The notes beneath the pieces were generated by a model. The model did no database searches. It saw only the letters and a list, made by a program, of their open reading frames with translations, and was not told the origin of the DNA. The position numbers and the translations under genes are program-made. A DNA stretch of 64,000 nucleotides from WTFY01 sp965205275 (GTDB lineage Bacteria > Pseudomonadota > Gammaproteobacteria > UBA4575): positions 1,426,001 to 1,490,000 of the forward strand of contig OZ242168.1 in NCBI GenBank assembly GCA_965205275.1, given 5' to 3'. Positions within the stretch are counted from its first letter, which is position 1; each line of letters opens with the position of its first letter. Of the stretch, positions 42,740 to 50,584 are shown one piece after another.

Positions 42740-43163
42740 GGCGCTTCTTGACCTCATCAATCTTGTTCATCAGTTCGGTGAGCGTAACGTGTTGCTTGTC
42801 TACCATGATGCGTGCAGCAGAAAGCAGCCAGCGCCCATAGTAGGGCAAGCCCAGGTACTGGGTCTGGCCCAGGTCAACGTTCTGCCGGCGACGTCTTTCC
42901 TCGGCATTCCAAACCCCGCGCCACGCCAGGCATTCACAGGTTACGTAGGTATTCAATTCCCACTGCTCTTCCTCTTTTTCATGCCATTGAATGGAGACGT
43001 CGGGTTCGCCACCGACATCATGCGAAGTGCGCATATAGGCCCTGAAATGAGCGTTATCAACCTCAGTGGGAAGTGGTGCATGCTGCGGTTGATGCAAAGC
43101 CGGTTGCAGTTGACCGACAATGTCAATATGCCGCATCACCTTCTGTCTCGTATCGGATGACAT
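42732..43163 (-). CDS. scnB: Thiocyanate hydrolase beta subunit
   Basis: A 143-residue subunit equal to the N-terminal helical half of nitrile hydratase beta. Recognised by FRAYMRTSHDVGGEPDV, the stretch CECLAWRGVWNAEERRRRQNVDLGQTQYLGLPYYGRWLLSAARIMVDKQ near 75-124, and TLTELMNKI. ATG 43163 follows an excellent AGGAGGAGAT site. It is the first gene of the minus-strand operon and diverges from lysR. The C-terminus is somewhat shorter than my recollection of the Thiobacillus protein (about 157). Confidence 0.95.
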   Translation of the reverse strand: MSSDTRQKVMRHIDIVGQLQPALHQPQHAPLPTEVDNAHFRAYMRTSHDVGGEPDVSIQWHEKEEEQWELNTYVTCECLAWRGVWNAEERRRRQNVDLGQTQYLGLPYYGRWLLSAARIMVDKQHVTLTELMNKIDEVKKRHE

Positions 43164-43356
43164 AGCGTTGATCTCCTCCTTACTTCCTACATATATGGAT
43201 GTCAAACAAGTTGCCTTGTAAGCCAGATAATTCGGGTATTTTAGAATTTACTTATTTACTTATTTTATAGCATATTCACTTTAGATAATGACAAGTCTAA
43301 AGGAGTTGTGTTATTAATCCAAGACTTTATATTTATCAAACCTATAAGAGTTGACT
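43164..43356. promoter_or_regulatory. Divergent control region of scn operon and lysR
   Basis: A 193-bp A+T-rich region. It contains a perfect inverted repeat, CTTTAGA (43279-43285) and TCTAAAG (43296-43302), 10-bp spacer, of the size of a LysR operator. For lysR, TTGTGT (43306-43311) and TATATT (43328-43333) are 16 bp apart. On the minus strand, TTGTCA (43289-43294, overlapping the repeat) and TATAAA (43264-43269) are 19 bp apart and could serve scnB. TTTACTTA is repeated in tandem near 43244-43260. Confidence 0.65.
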
Positions 43357-44289
43357 ATGGACCGAAGGGACATTTTCCCGCGTTCCCTCCAGTACCTGAT
43401 CGCCATCGCAGAGTATGGCAGCTATACGCGCGCGGCTGAAGCCTTGCATGTCTCACAGCCCACTTTGTCGCAACAAATCAAACAACTGGAAAGTTACCTG
43501 CAATCCCCCTTGCTGGACCGGTCCGGACGACATGTGCAGCTCACCGACGCCGGCAAGATATATGTGCGCCATGCCCGTCGCGCCTGGGGGGAATTGAGCA
43601 CCGGTACGCGGGCCATCCACGATGTACAGAACCTGAGTCGCGGTTCATTGCGCCTGGGATGGACACCGATTACCGACTATCTGACCTGCTCCCTGCTGGC
43701 CTGCTACAACAGCCAATATCCCGGTATTACCCTGAGTACGCTGGATATGCCCCAGGACGACATTGAATCCGCCATATCCGAAGCCCGCATTGATATCGGC
43801 ATTACCTTCAGCAAACCCACCGACCCCGAGGATGTATCGGGCAATACCGAAACGTTCACGCTGTTTGAAGAAGCCCTGCACCTGGCCGTCGGCAACGCAC
43901 ACCCGCGTGCCAAACGGCATAAGCGGATCAGTGTCCAGGATTTTGGCAAGGAATCCCTGGTACAGCTCAATACGGACTTCGCGCTGCGCCGTCACATCGA
44001 CCGCTATTGTCATGATCACGGCATCGAACCCTATAATGCAATCGAAACCAATTCTCTTACCGTGATCATAGAAATGGTGGAACACGGCCCACTGGCCACC
44101 GTGCTGCCCAGTACCATTATCAATGCGCAGAGCGGGCTTCATCCAATCGAGGTATTACCGGAACTTCCCCATCACACCGTCAGCCTGGTCTGGCATAAAG
44201 GCGGTTACAAAAGTCCGGCATGCCAGGCCTTTCTGGAGATGGCATCGGACTGGGCCGCGCGCATGTGCCAGAAAAAACAGGCACCGTGA
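43357..44289 (+). CDS. LysR-family transcriptional regulator (CynR-like)
   Basis: A 310-residue LysR protein. The helix-turn-helix is LIAIAEYGSYTRAAEALHVSQPTLSQQIKQLE at residues 13-44, followed by the linker helix and the two-lobed effector domain (GSLRLGWTPITDYLTCSLL near 91; GPLATVLPSTIINAQSGLHPIEVLP near 248). ATG 43357 is in frame with an upstream TTG. It is divergent from scnB and precedes cynS, the usual place for a regulator of both. It resembles the CynR/CysB-type branch; the inducer could be thiocyanate or cyanate. Confidence 0.92.
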   Translation: MDRRDIFPRSLQYLIAIAEYGSYTRAAEALHVSQPTLSQQIKQLESYLQSPLLDRSGRHVQLTDAGKIYVRHARRAWGELSTGTRAIHDVQNLSRGSLRLGWTPITDYLTCSLLACYNSQYPGITLSTLDMPQDDIESAISEARIDIGITFSKPTDPEDVSGNTETFTLFEEALHLAVGNAHPRAKRHKRISVQDFGKESLVQLNTDFALRRHIDRYCHDHGIEPYNAIETNSLTVIIEMVEHGPLATVLPSTIINAQSGLHPIEVLPELPHHTVSLVWHKGGYKSPACQAFLEMASDWAARMCQKKQAP

Positions 44290-44308
44290 TGTGCCTGACC
44301 CGGCCTGC

Positions 44309-44326
44309 CGCATCCAAAAGGATGCG
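44309..44326. terminator. Hairpin after lysR
   Basis: Stem CGCATCC with GGATGCG and loop AAAA, followed by GC-rich inverted sequence to about 44350. No U-tract; weak terminator or pause site. The rest of the 240-bp gap before cynS holds nothing I can identify. Confidence 0.4.
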
Positions 44327-44529
44327 ATGGCCGGATGCAGCAGGCTGCATCGGCTTCATGGGTGACCGATATGGATACATTGATGCACAATAATGGTGCA
44401 ACCCTGGCATTCCACCGGTCCAGCCCCTGACTACCGGATTCACAAGTGTATGAAAAACCAGTCGTCAACGGAGTTGGCCCGGGTTTTGCTTGAGCTTCAG
44501 TCCATACAACTTACAGTAAGGGGAATGAA

Positions 44530-44970
44530 GTGACCAAAGAAGAAATGACGGACTGCATCATTGCGTCCAAAAAAGCAAAAGGATTGACCTGGAAAGCTAT
44601 TGCCAGCAAGCTGGGCATGCACGAGACTTGGGTGACTTCCGCATGCCTTGGAATGAACAGCATGCCTGAAAAGGAAGCCAGTATCTTGTGTGAAGCCCTC
44701 GAACTGGACGAAAGCACATGCGCAGCCCTGAAAGAGTATCCCGATAAATCATGGGAGAAGACCATTCCACAGGACCCGGTGACCTACCGGCTGTACGAAA
44801 TTGTCGGCGTATACGGCAATACGATCAAGGAACTCATCCATGAAAAGTTCGGCGACGGGATCATGAGCGCGATCGATTTTTCAATGAACATCGAGAAGGA
44901 AGAGAACCCGAAAGGAGACCGGGTTGTAATCACACTGAACGGTAAATTCCTGAAATATACCGCATGGTAA
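44530..44970 (+). CDS. cynS: Cyanate hydratase (cyanase)
   Basis: A 146-residue enzyme converting cyanate plus bicarbonate to ammonia and carbon dioxide, a homodecamer in other bacteria. GTG 44530 follows AAGGGG. N-terminal HTH-like domain with GLTWKAIASKLGMHETWVTSACLG, then the catalytic domain with arginine, glutamate and serine of the family in YRLYEIVGVYGNTIKELIHEKFGDGIMSAIDF near 87-118 and the end LNGKFLKYTAW. It protects against and uses cyanate, which may form during thiocyanate breakdown. It lies downstream of the LysR gene on the same strand. Confidence 0.97.
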   Translation: MTKEEMTDCIIASKKAKGLTWKAIASKLGMHETWVTSACLGMNSMPEKEASILCEALELDESTCAALKEYPDKSWEKTIPQDPVTYRLYEIVGVYGNTIKELIHEKFGDGIMSAIDFSMNIEKEENPKGDRVVITLNGKFLKYTAW

Positions 44971-45158
44971 TACCGGGTCCCGGTTGTACGTTACCTTCAG
45001 CCTGATGCGATCGTACCGGGAGGCTTCGGACTGCATTCTTTTACAAACGGAACCGGCAGGTTCCCAAAGACAGCTGGGGTCATGCCGGGGCCGTTTTCCG
45101 GTATGGCCCAGCCATTGAGCGGTGTTCAAATGATGCGCCGTTGCGGTAATCTTCTCCC

Positions 45159-45482
45159 ATGCCCGACCCCCAACAGGCACTAGTTTCTTTTTTTGAGCAG
45201 GTCGCCCGAAAAGACAGGGCGTTACTGGAAAAACTGGAACAGGAACCGCGCTTCAGTATGGAACCGGAACGCTGGTGCTTTACCTTGCCGGGCCTGCATG
45301 CCTTCCTTCAACGCCAGGATGAAACGTTTGGCCACCTTGAATACGGACCGTTCCGGCAATTGATTTTTTGCAGCGCCATCAACCAGACCCTGCAGTCCTG
45401 CGGGGCTGAAATCACCCTTCACGACAACCGGAGCAACGTGGACAAGTCGACGTACGCCCTGGTTTGGCCAGCCCGCGATTAG
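45159..45482 (+). CDS. Small hypothetical protein
   Basis: A 107-residue cytosolic protein with no family I recognise. Residues 5-35 are helical and charged, WCFTLPGLHAFLQRQD near 39 and FRQLIFCSAINQTLQSCGAEITLHDN near 67 look like an alpha/beta fold. Two cysteines, no metal motif. A 189-bp gap separates it from cynS, so it may or may not belong to that transcript. Confidence 0.6.
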   Translation: MPDPQQALVSFFEQVARKDRALLEKLEQEPRFSMEPERWCFTLPGLHAFLQRQDETFGHLEYGPFRQLIFCSAINQTLQSCGAEITLHDNRSNVDKSTYALVWPARD

Positions 45483-45552
45483 CGGACCTCCGGGTCCTGC
45501 GGACAGGCCCGGGCTTCCCGAACCCCTTTGCGTTCGACGGATTCGCGCGCGC

Positions 45553-45822
45553 TCATCTTTGCGTGCGTTTTCGTTTACTGGCATCCGCAAAATGCACGAC
45601 GCTGTACGAAATGCCGAAGCCCATGAACAGGGAGAGGATGATCAATGCGGCATTTGCCAGGTCGATATCCCCGCCGATACTGGTGTTCACACCCAAAAGC
45701 CTGGCCAGGATATTCATGATCAGCAAGCCCAGAAACACCCCTCCAAAAAATAAAATGCGAAACGGCCGGTTCCCGGTCGTGATCACATCAACGAATCGGT
45801 CGATCAACTGTTGTCGCATCAT
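45553..45822 (-). CDS. Small membrane protein, unknown
   Basis: An 89-residue protein with two predicted helices, ILFFGGVFLGLLIMNILARLLGV and LANAALIILSLFMGFGISYSVVHFA, and a basic tail (KRKRTQR). No family recognised. It is convergent with the gene at 45159-45482. Confidence 0.6.
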   Translation of the reverse strand: MMRQQLIDRFVDVITTGNRPFRILFFGGVFLGLLIMNILARLLGVNTSIGGDIDLANAALIILSLFMGFGISYSVVHFADASKRKRTQR

Positions 45823-45917
45823 GCTGTTTTATATCCCAAGCTTCCAGGCACACTAGTATATCCCCGTACGCGGTACGGTGCCCGCCCATCAACACACCGC
45901 CATGGATGAACCCCTTT

Positions 45918-46934
45918 TCATGTGCGGTCCAGACCGGGCGGGTCCAGGGCATATTCGAATGAATCATAGTACAACGCATCGCCCGCCAGCCCATGTTGCG
46001 GAAAAGAGGTCCGGATGGCGGCAATCATCTCCGGCGGACCGCTGGCATACACCTGCACCTGCGACAGGTCCGGGTGGTCGGCCAGCACCGCTTCGTGCAC
46101 CGGCCCGCACCGGCCTTCCCAGTCCGGATCCGGCCTGGATAATACGGGCGTGAAGCCAACGCCCAGTTCCCGTTCCCAGACGGCTATCTGCTCATGGCGG
46201 TACAGGTCCCGCCGTGCGCGTACGCCCCAGTAAAACTTCACAGGTCTTCGCACCCCGCGCACGCACAGGTCATCGAGCATGGCCGCAATCGGGGCAAAAC
46301 CCGTACCGCCCCCCACAAGGATCGCCGGGCGCGGATCCTCCCGCAGGAAAAAAGTCCCCAGAGGGCCCATTACATGCAGCAGGTCCTGTTCCTGGATCGC
46401 ACTGAGTTCATGCTCACTGAACCGGCCGCCGGGAACCCGGCGTACGTGCAACTCGATCGATTCGGTGTGGTCAGGCGTACTTGCAATCGAGTAACTGCGA
46501 CGACGGTTGTCCCACAACAAAAGATCGACATGTTGTCCGGCAAGAAAATGCAGGGTGCCGCGCCCTTTCTCCAGGCCGAGCGTGATCGCGGTGACGTCGT
46601 GGCTGAGCGGTTCCAGGCGCTGCACCCGGCAGGCCAGGGTACTCACCTCAAACCCGGCCATGGCTTCAATTTCCCGGGCCTCGATGACCAGATCGGAACG
46701 CGCGAGCGCCTGGCACAGCAGGATGGCACCGCGCGCACAGGTGCCCAGTACCTCTTCCGGTGCCGCACCCGGGGAAATTTCGCCGGATACCAGACGGGCG
46801 CGACATATCCCGCAGTTCCCGCTGCGACAGCTGTACGGGAACACAAGCCCCTCGCGAAGCGCAGCCGCCAACACCGTCTCTCCCTCCCGGCTCGTAACCT
46901 CGCGCCCGCTGGGCTGAAAACGAATACGTGTCAT
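45918..46934 (-). CDS. Ferredoxin-reductase-like protein (2Fe-2S plus FAD/NAD domains)
   Basis: A 338-residue oxidoreductase of the CDP-6-deoxy-glucoseen reductase/phenol hydroxylase reductase type. N-terminal plant-type [2Fe-2S] domain: CRSGNCGICRARLVSGE near 35 with the fourth cysteine in LLCQAL near 72. Then the FAD domain (RRSYSIASTP near 144) and the NAD domain (ILVGGGTGFAPIAAML near 207; YASGPPEMIAAIR near 300). ATG 46934 is chosen because the 23 codons before it lack family similarity. It passes electrons from NAD(P)H to an unknown partner, as no oxygenase gene is beside it. Confidence 0.85.
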   Translation of the reverse strand: MTRIRFQPSGREVTSREGETVLAAALREGLVFPYSCRSGNCGICRARLVSGEISPGAAPEEVLGTCARGAILLCQALARSDLVIEAREIEAMAGFEVSTLACRVQRLEPLSHDVTAITLGLEKGRGTLHFLAGQHVDLLLWDNRRRSYSIASTPDHTESIELHVRRVPGGRFSEHELSAIQEQDLLHVMGPLGTFFLREDPRPAILVGGGTGFAPIAAMLDDLCVRGVRRPVKFYWGVRARRDLYRHEQIAVWERELGVGFTPVLSRPDPDWEGRCGPVHEAVLADHPDLSQVQVYASGPPEMIAAIRTSFPQHGLAGDALYYDSFEYALDPPGLDRT

Positions 46935-47034
46935 AAGTAACTGCCTATTGTCTACAATCTTGCAGGCACATGGAAGCCGGTCCCGGGCCTGACGCTCCCG
47001 CACTCACAGGGTGTACGTGATCTCGATCAGGCCG

Positions 47035-47081
47035 TTTTACCGTTCTGTACCATTTGGTATATACTGTACTGATCGGTAAAA
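47035..47081. promoter_or_regulatory. Inverted repeat, candidate TetR operator
   Basis: Arms TTTTACCGTTCTGTAC (47035-47050) and GTACTGATCGGTAAAA (47066-47081) match at 14 of 16 positions, with a 15-bp spacer ending 22 bp before the DUF1348 start. The TetR gene lies downstream in the same operon, so autoregulation is likely. Confidence 0.68.
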
Positions 47082-47103
47082 CCTACAACAAGGAGCTGCA
47101 GCC

Positions 47104-47571
47104 ATGTCCGAACGACCCCCATTCCCCCCTTTTACCCGTGAGGGTGCCATACAAAAAGTCCAGATGGCCGAAAATGCATGGAACTCGTGCAACCCGGAGA
47201 AAATCGCGCTGGCGTACAGCGAAGACAGCCGCTGGCGTAACCGGGCCGAGTTCTTCGAGGGCCGTGAAGCGATCGTCACCTTTCTTACGCGCAAGTGGGC
47301 ACGTGAACTGGATTATCACCTGATCAAGGAACTCTGGGCATTTCATGACGACCGCATCGCCGTGCGTTTTCAATACGAATGGCATGACGATTCCGGCAAC
47401 TGGTTTCGTGCACACGGCAACGAAAACTGGGAATTTGACGAACGGGGTTTGATGCGCCGGCGCGAGGCCAGTATCAACGACGTTCCGATTGAGGAATCCG
47501 AGCGGAAATTCCTGTGGGAACAGGGACCGCGTCCAGGTGATTATCCCGGACTGACCGAACTGGGCCTTTAG
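47104..47571 (+). CDS. DUF1348 family NTF2-like protein
   Basis: A 155-residue protein of the nuclear-transport-factor-2-like fold. WNSCNPEKIALAYSEDSRWRNRAEFFEGREAIVTFL near 27 and YHLIKELWAFHDDRIAVRFQYEWHDDSGNWFRAHGNENWEF near 73 are the DUF1348 hallmarks. The fold forms a cavity used for binding or isomerising small hydrophobic molecules; substrate unknown. It is followed by tetR after 3 bp, both behind the inverted-repeat operator. Confidence 0.9.
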   Translation: MSERPPFPPFTREGAIQKVQMAENAWNSCNPEKIALAYSEDSRWRNRAEFFEGREAIVTFLTRKWARELDYHLIKELWAFHDDRIAVRFQYEWHDDSGNWFRAHGNENWEFDERGLMRRREASINDVPIEESERKFLWEQGPRPGDYPGLTELGL

Positions 47572-47574
47572 TTC

Positions 47575-48147
47575 ATGTCCCGGAAAATCGCGGAACGCCG
47601 GGACGCGATTCCGGCACTCGGGGAAATTTTCAGGGAGCACGGCTTCTCAGGCAGCTCGCTCACAGAAATTACACAACGAACCGGCCTCGGCAAGGGCAGC
47701 CTGTATCATTTCTTTCCCGATGGCAAAAAAGAGATGGCCGAGGCCGTGCTGGATGATGTGACGGCCTGGTTCGAGACCCATGTGTTTTCAGCTTTGCGCG
47801 ACAGTAAAGACCCTGGGTCCGGCATCCGGGATATGTTTGAGGCCGTGAACCGTTATTTCAATTCAGGTAACCGGATCTGTCTGGTCGGCGCTTTTGCGCT
47901 GGACGATACCCGCAACCAGTTCGAGGCCCGGATCAGCGCCTATTTCAATGCCTGGATCCGGGCCCTCACCGTGGCTCTCAAACGCTCTGGCTTCGGCAAG
48001 AAAAATGCAAAAAAGACGGCGGAAGATATTGTCATCGGCATCCAGGGGGCCTTGGTGCTGGCGCGGTCACAACAGGACCCGCAGGTGTTCACCCGGGCCT
48101 TGAAGCGACTGCAACAACGCATTACAGCAGGCCCTTTCAAATCATGA
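47575..48147 (+). CDS. TetR-family transcriptional regulator
   Basis: A 190-residue repressor. HTH: LGEIFREHGFSGSSLTEITQRTGLGKGSLYHFFPDGKKEMAEAVL at residues 15-59. The C-terminal domain has the motif RICLVGAFALDDTRNQFEARI near 100, typical of the LmrA/YxaF branch. It is 3 bp from DUF1348, so the operator at 47035-47081 probably controls both. The inducer is unknown. Confidence 0.92.
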   Translation: MSRKIAERRDAIPALGEIFREHGFSGSSLTEITQRTGLGKGSLYHFFPDGKKEMAEAVLDDVTAWFETHVFSALRDSKDPGSGIRDMFEAVNRYFNSGNRICLVGAFALDDTRNQFEARISAYFNAWIRALTVALKRSGFGKKNAKKTAEDIVIGIQGALVLARSQQDPQVFTRALKRLQQRITAGPFKS

Positions 48148-48312
48148 AAACAGTCTCGGGATTTTCCGGGAAAACAAAAAATCACCGGACCGGTACGTAT
48201 CGGCCTTCGGATTTTGCAGGACTGCAGGAACCGCATTCCCTGCATACCCTTCACTGAACCCGATCATCCGGAAGCACCCTTCAGGCACCCCCAAGCACGA
48301 CCCTTCCAGCCT

Positions 48313-49133
48313 ATGTCCAGTGAATTACGGAATCCTCCGCACGATGTCCTGAGGTTTATTCATATCACGGATACCCATATCCTCAACCAGGCGGGCGAAA
48401 CCTTTTGCGAACTCAATACCACAGAGAGTTTGCAGGCGGTTTTATCCCACTGTGCAGGGTCTTACCCGGATATCGACTTCTGGCTGTTCACGGGTGATGT
48501 TTCGCAAACGGGGCACGGGAAAGCTATGCCTTGTTCAAGTCTGCGATCCAGCCATACGATGTGCCGGTGTACTGCGTGCCCGGGAATCATGACACACCAG
48601 AACTCTTGCAGCGTGCCGTCCCGGACTGTCCGGTTGACTCCATCCATGTGATTCAGCGGGGCCGGTTTTCGCTTGTATTGCTCAATACCTGGGTCGAGAA
48701 CAGACATCACGGCAGGATTTCCCAACGGTGCCTGCGACAACTGGAGAAGCATCTGCAAGATTGCAGGGACCAGGTCAATATCATTGTCCTGCACCACCCC
48801 CCGGTGCGGGTGAACAGCGAGTGGCTGGATGAAATCGGGCTGCAAAACAGGAGCGAATTCCTGCAGGTCCTGGATGTCTGCCCCGGAAATGCGCTGGTGC
48901 TGTTCGGACATGTTCATCAGGAAGTCGATCAGCAGTCCCGCAAGCTGCGTTTGTTATCCACGCCTTCCACCTGTTACCAGTTCAAACCGAATACCCGCGT
49001 GCATCGCGCAGACACGCTTCCACCCGCTTACCGGTTTGTCGAACTGGACACAAGCCATCGCATGGATACAAAAGTGCATTACCTCCGGCAAGGGCTGTTT
49101 CCGGGAAAGACGGTTGAGACCGGACCGGCCTGA
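48313..49133 (+). pseudogene. cpdA: 3',5'-cyclic AMP phosphodiesterase gene, frameshifted
   Basis: Two frames together encode about 273 residues of a CpdA-type metallophosphoesterase. First frame (ATG 48313) has FIHITDTHIL and FWLFTGDVSQTG; the reading then continues from 48519 in the -1 frame with ESYALFKSAI, VYCVPGNHDTPEL, VLHHPPVRVNSEWLDEIGLQN and LVLFGHVHQE. The break is near 48516-48519 in GGGCACGGGAAAG. A one-base deletion fits. Metal-binding residues are otherwise all present, so a sequencing error is possible; otherwise cyclic AMP breakdown by this protein is lost. Confidence 0.85.
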
Positions 49134-49311
49134 GTGCCCTGGAACTATATAGAGTATTCCTGTCGATACATCCTGTCTGTAATCGAATTCCATGAATTTG
49201 AGGGTATCTGTGTCTTGGCAGAATACCCGATCTCCTTTAGACTAATAATAAAGCCAGGTGAGTCCCTTGCGGGCCTATGCAGATTGGAATAATGATTAAA
49301 AGCTCTGTATC

Positions 49312-49361
49312 CCCTGGCTACCGGGGAGTCTGAAGCCAGGGTATCGTGTCACGCTGACACG
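49312..49361 (+). promoter_or_regulatory. Structured leader upstream of cbtBA
   Basis: A hairpin with arms CCCTGGCT (49312-49319) and AGCCAGGG (49334-49341) and a 14-nt loop is followed by a second with CGTGTC (49345-49350) and GACACG (49356-49361), then about 96 bp to cbtB. The layout suggests a folded 5' UTR that could control cobalt uptake. No cobalamin riboswitch core was recognised. Confidence 0.5.
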
Positions 49362-49457
49362 CGCCAGGGTTGCCTGAATTCGGCCAGAAGCACGTGAAAA
49401 TGCGCCCGTCCGACTTTTCCTGATTTTTGGATATACGTAACCGGAAGGAGGAATGAA

Positions 49458-49655
49458 ATGAATACAGTTCAGAATATAAAAGATCTGCCCACTCACATTC
49501 AGGCAGGCGCATTGCCCTGGGCAACCGTCCATGCTGTGACGGCGGCCATTCTGATCGGTACCCTGATCCTTGCAGCCGCGGGTTTTGCCGGACCCGAAGT
49601 CGTTCACAATGCCGCGCATGACCTGCGTCACGGTCTTGCCTTCCCTTGCCATTGA
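49458..49655 (+). CDS. cbtB: CbtB cobalt transporter subunit
   Basis: A 65-residue membrane protein: N-terminal hydrophilic lead, one helix (AVTAAILIGTLILAAAGFAG) and the C-terminal HNAAHDLRHGLAFPCH motif that binds metal in CbtB. GGAAGGAGG precedes the ATG. cbtA begins 12 bp after its stop. It is a paralogue of the solo CbtB at the end of the thiocyanate operon, sharing the H-N-A-A-H-D-x-R-H pattern. Confidence 0.93.
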   Translation: MNTVQNIKDLPTHIQAGALPWATVHAVTAAILIGTLILAAAGFAGPEVVHNAAHDLRHGLAFPCH

Positions 49656-49667
49656 TACGGTGCGGTC

Positions 49668-50351
49668 GTGAAAGCCTTTAACAGGATATTGTTGACTGCC
49701 TTGCTGGCGGGCAGCATTGCGGGGTTGATTCTCGGAGGCATCCAGCAGTTCACGGTAGTCCCCAAGATCCTTGAAGCGGAGACCTATGAGACTGCCGGTG
49801 ATGACGGAGAAGCCCATGGTGGCGAGACCTGGGCGCCACAAGAAGGTACGGAGAGAACCCTCTGGACGATAGTGAACAGCATGCTGGTGGGCATAGGATT
49901 CGGCCTGCTGCTGACCGCCTGTTATGCATTGCGCAGGAAGGTTACCTGGCAACACGGCATTCTGTGGGGACTGGCGGGTTTTGCCGCATTCCATCTGGCG
50001 CCCGCACTGGGATTGCCGCCGGAACTTCCAGGAGATGCCGCAGCGGGTCTGGATCAACGGCAGGTATGGTGGCTGCTGACCGTGGCGGCGACGGCTGCCG
50101 GTCTTTGGATCATAGCCTTCCAGTCGAATGTCTACCTGAAGCTGTTCGGGGTAGCCTTGCTCGCATTGCCTCATATATTCGGGGCGCCCCAGCCCGCGAG
50201 GCACGAAGGTCTGGCACCCGCAGAACTGAGAGAGGCCTTTGTTTTTACATCGCTGGTGACGAATGCCGTTTTCTGGGTCGCGCTCGGTGTCCTTTGTGCG
50301 CTGTTTTATAAATGGTTTGGAGATAAAGACGGAAAGCCCTGGGCTGACTGA
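49668..50351 (+). CDS. cbtA: CbtA cobalt transporter subunit
   Basis: A 227-residue inner-membrane protein with about five helices, GTG start. Signatures are LLTALLAGSIAGLILGGIQQFTVVPKILEAE near 9, WGLAGFAAFHLAPALGLPPELPGDAAAGLDQRQVWWLLTVAATAAG near 102 and LPHIFGAPQPA near 166, all of the CbtA family. The acidic loop EAHGGETW may face the periplasm. With CbtB it is predicted to import cobalt, which is needed for thiocyanate hydrolase in the neighbouring cluster and for cobalamin. 234 bp without genes follow. Confidence 0.93.
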   Translation: MKAFNRILLTALLAGSIAGLILGGIQQFTVVPKILEAETYETAGDDGEAHGGETWAPQEGTERTLWTIVNSMLVGIGFGLLLTACYALRRKVTWQHGILWGLAGFAAFHLAPALGLPPELPGDAAAGLDQRQVWWLLTVAATAAGLWIIAFQSNVYLKLFGVALLALPHIFGAPQPARHEGLAPAELREAFVFTSLVTNAVFWVALGVLCALFYKWFGDKDGKPWAD

Positions 50352-50584
50352 CCCCGAACTGAATGAGTGGTTCGCGTCACAGCTTTTGCTCTGCCTCGTA
50401 TCGTCCCGTCAGCACCCGGCTGTACCTGTCGCACATGATCGTCCAGGCAACCGTTCGGCTCCGTCGGGACGGGCACGCACACCTGCCTGATGCCGGCGTT
50501 GTGGTTTCGGGAATCCTGATTGCGGGATGGGTTCCCAACCCGATACAATCCCGTTACTGACTATCCGAGAAACAGGAGGATGAC

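Noticed and set aside
41647..43163. Ordinary nitrile hydratase
   Set aside because: The beta chain is split into two short genes and the metal motif is followed by tyrosine, as in thiocyanate hydrolase; no amidase is nearby.
49134..49457. Cobalamin riboswitch before cbtBA
   Set aside because: No B12 box or GCAACTGTA-like core found, although the region is clearly structured.
49296..50204. 302-codon minus-strand open frame
   Set aside because: It is antisense to cbtB and cbtA and has low-complexity, unlikely composition.
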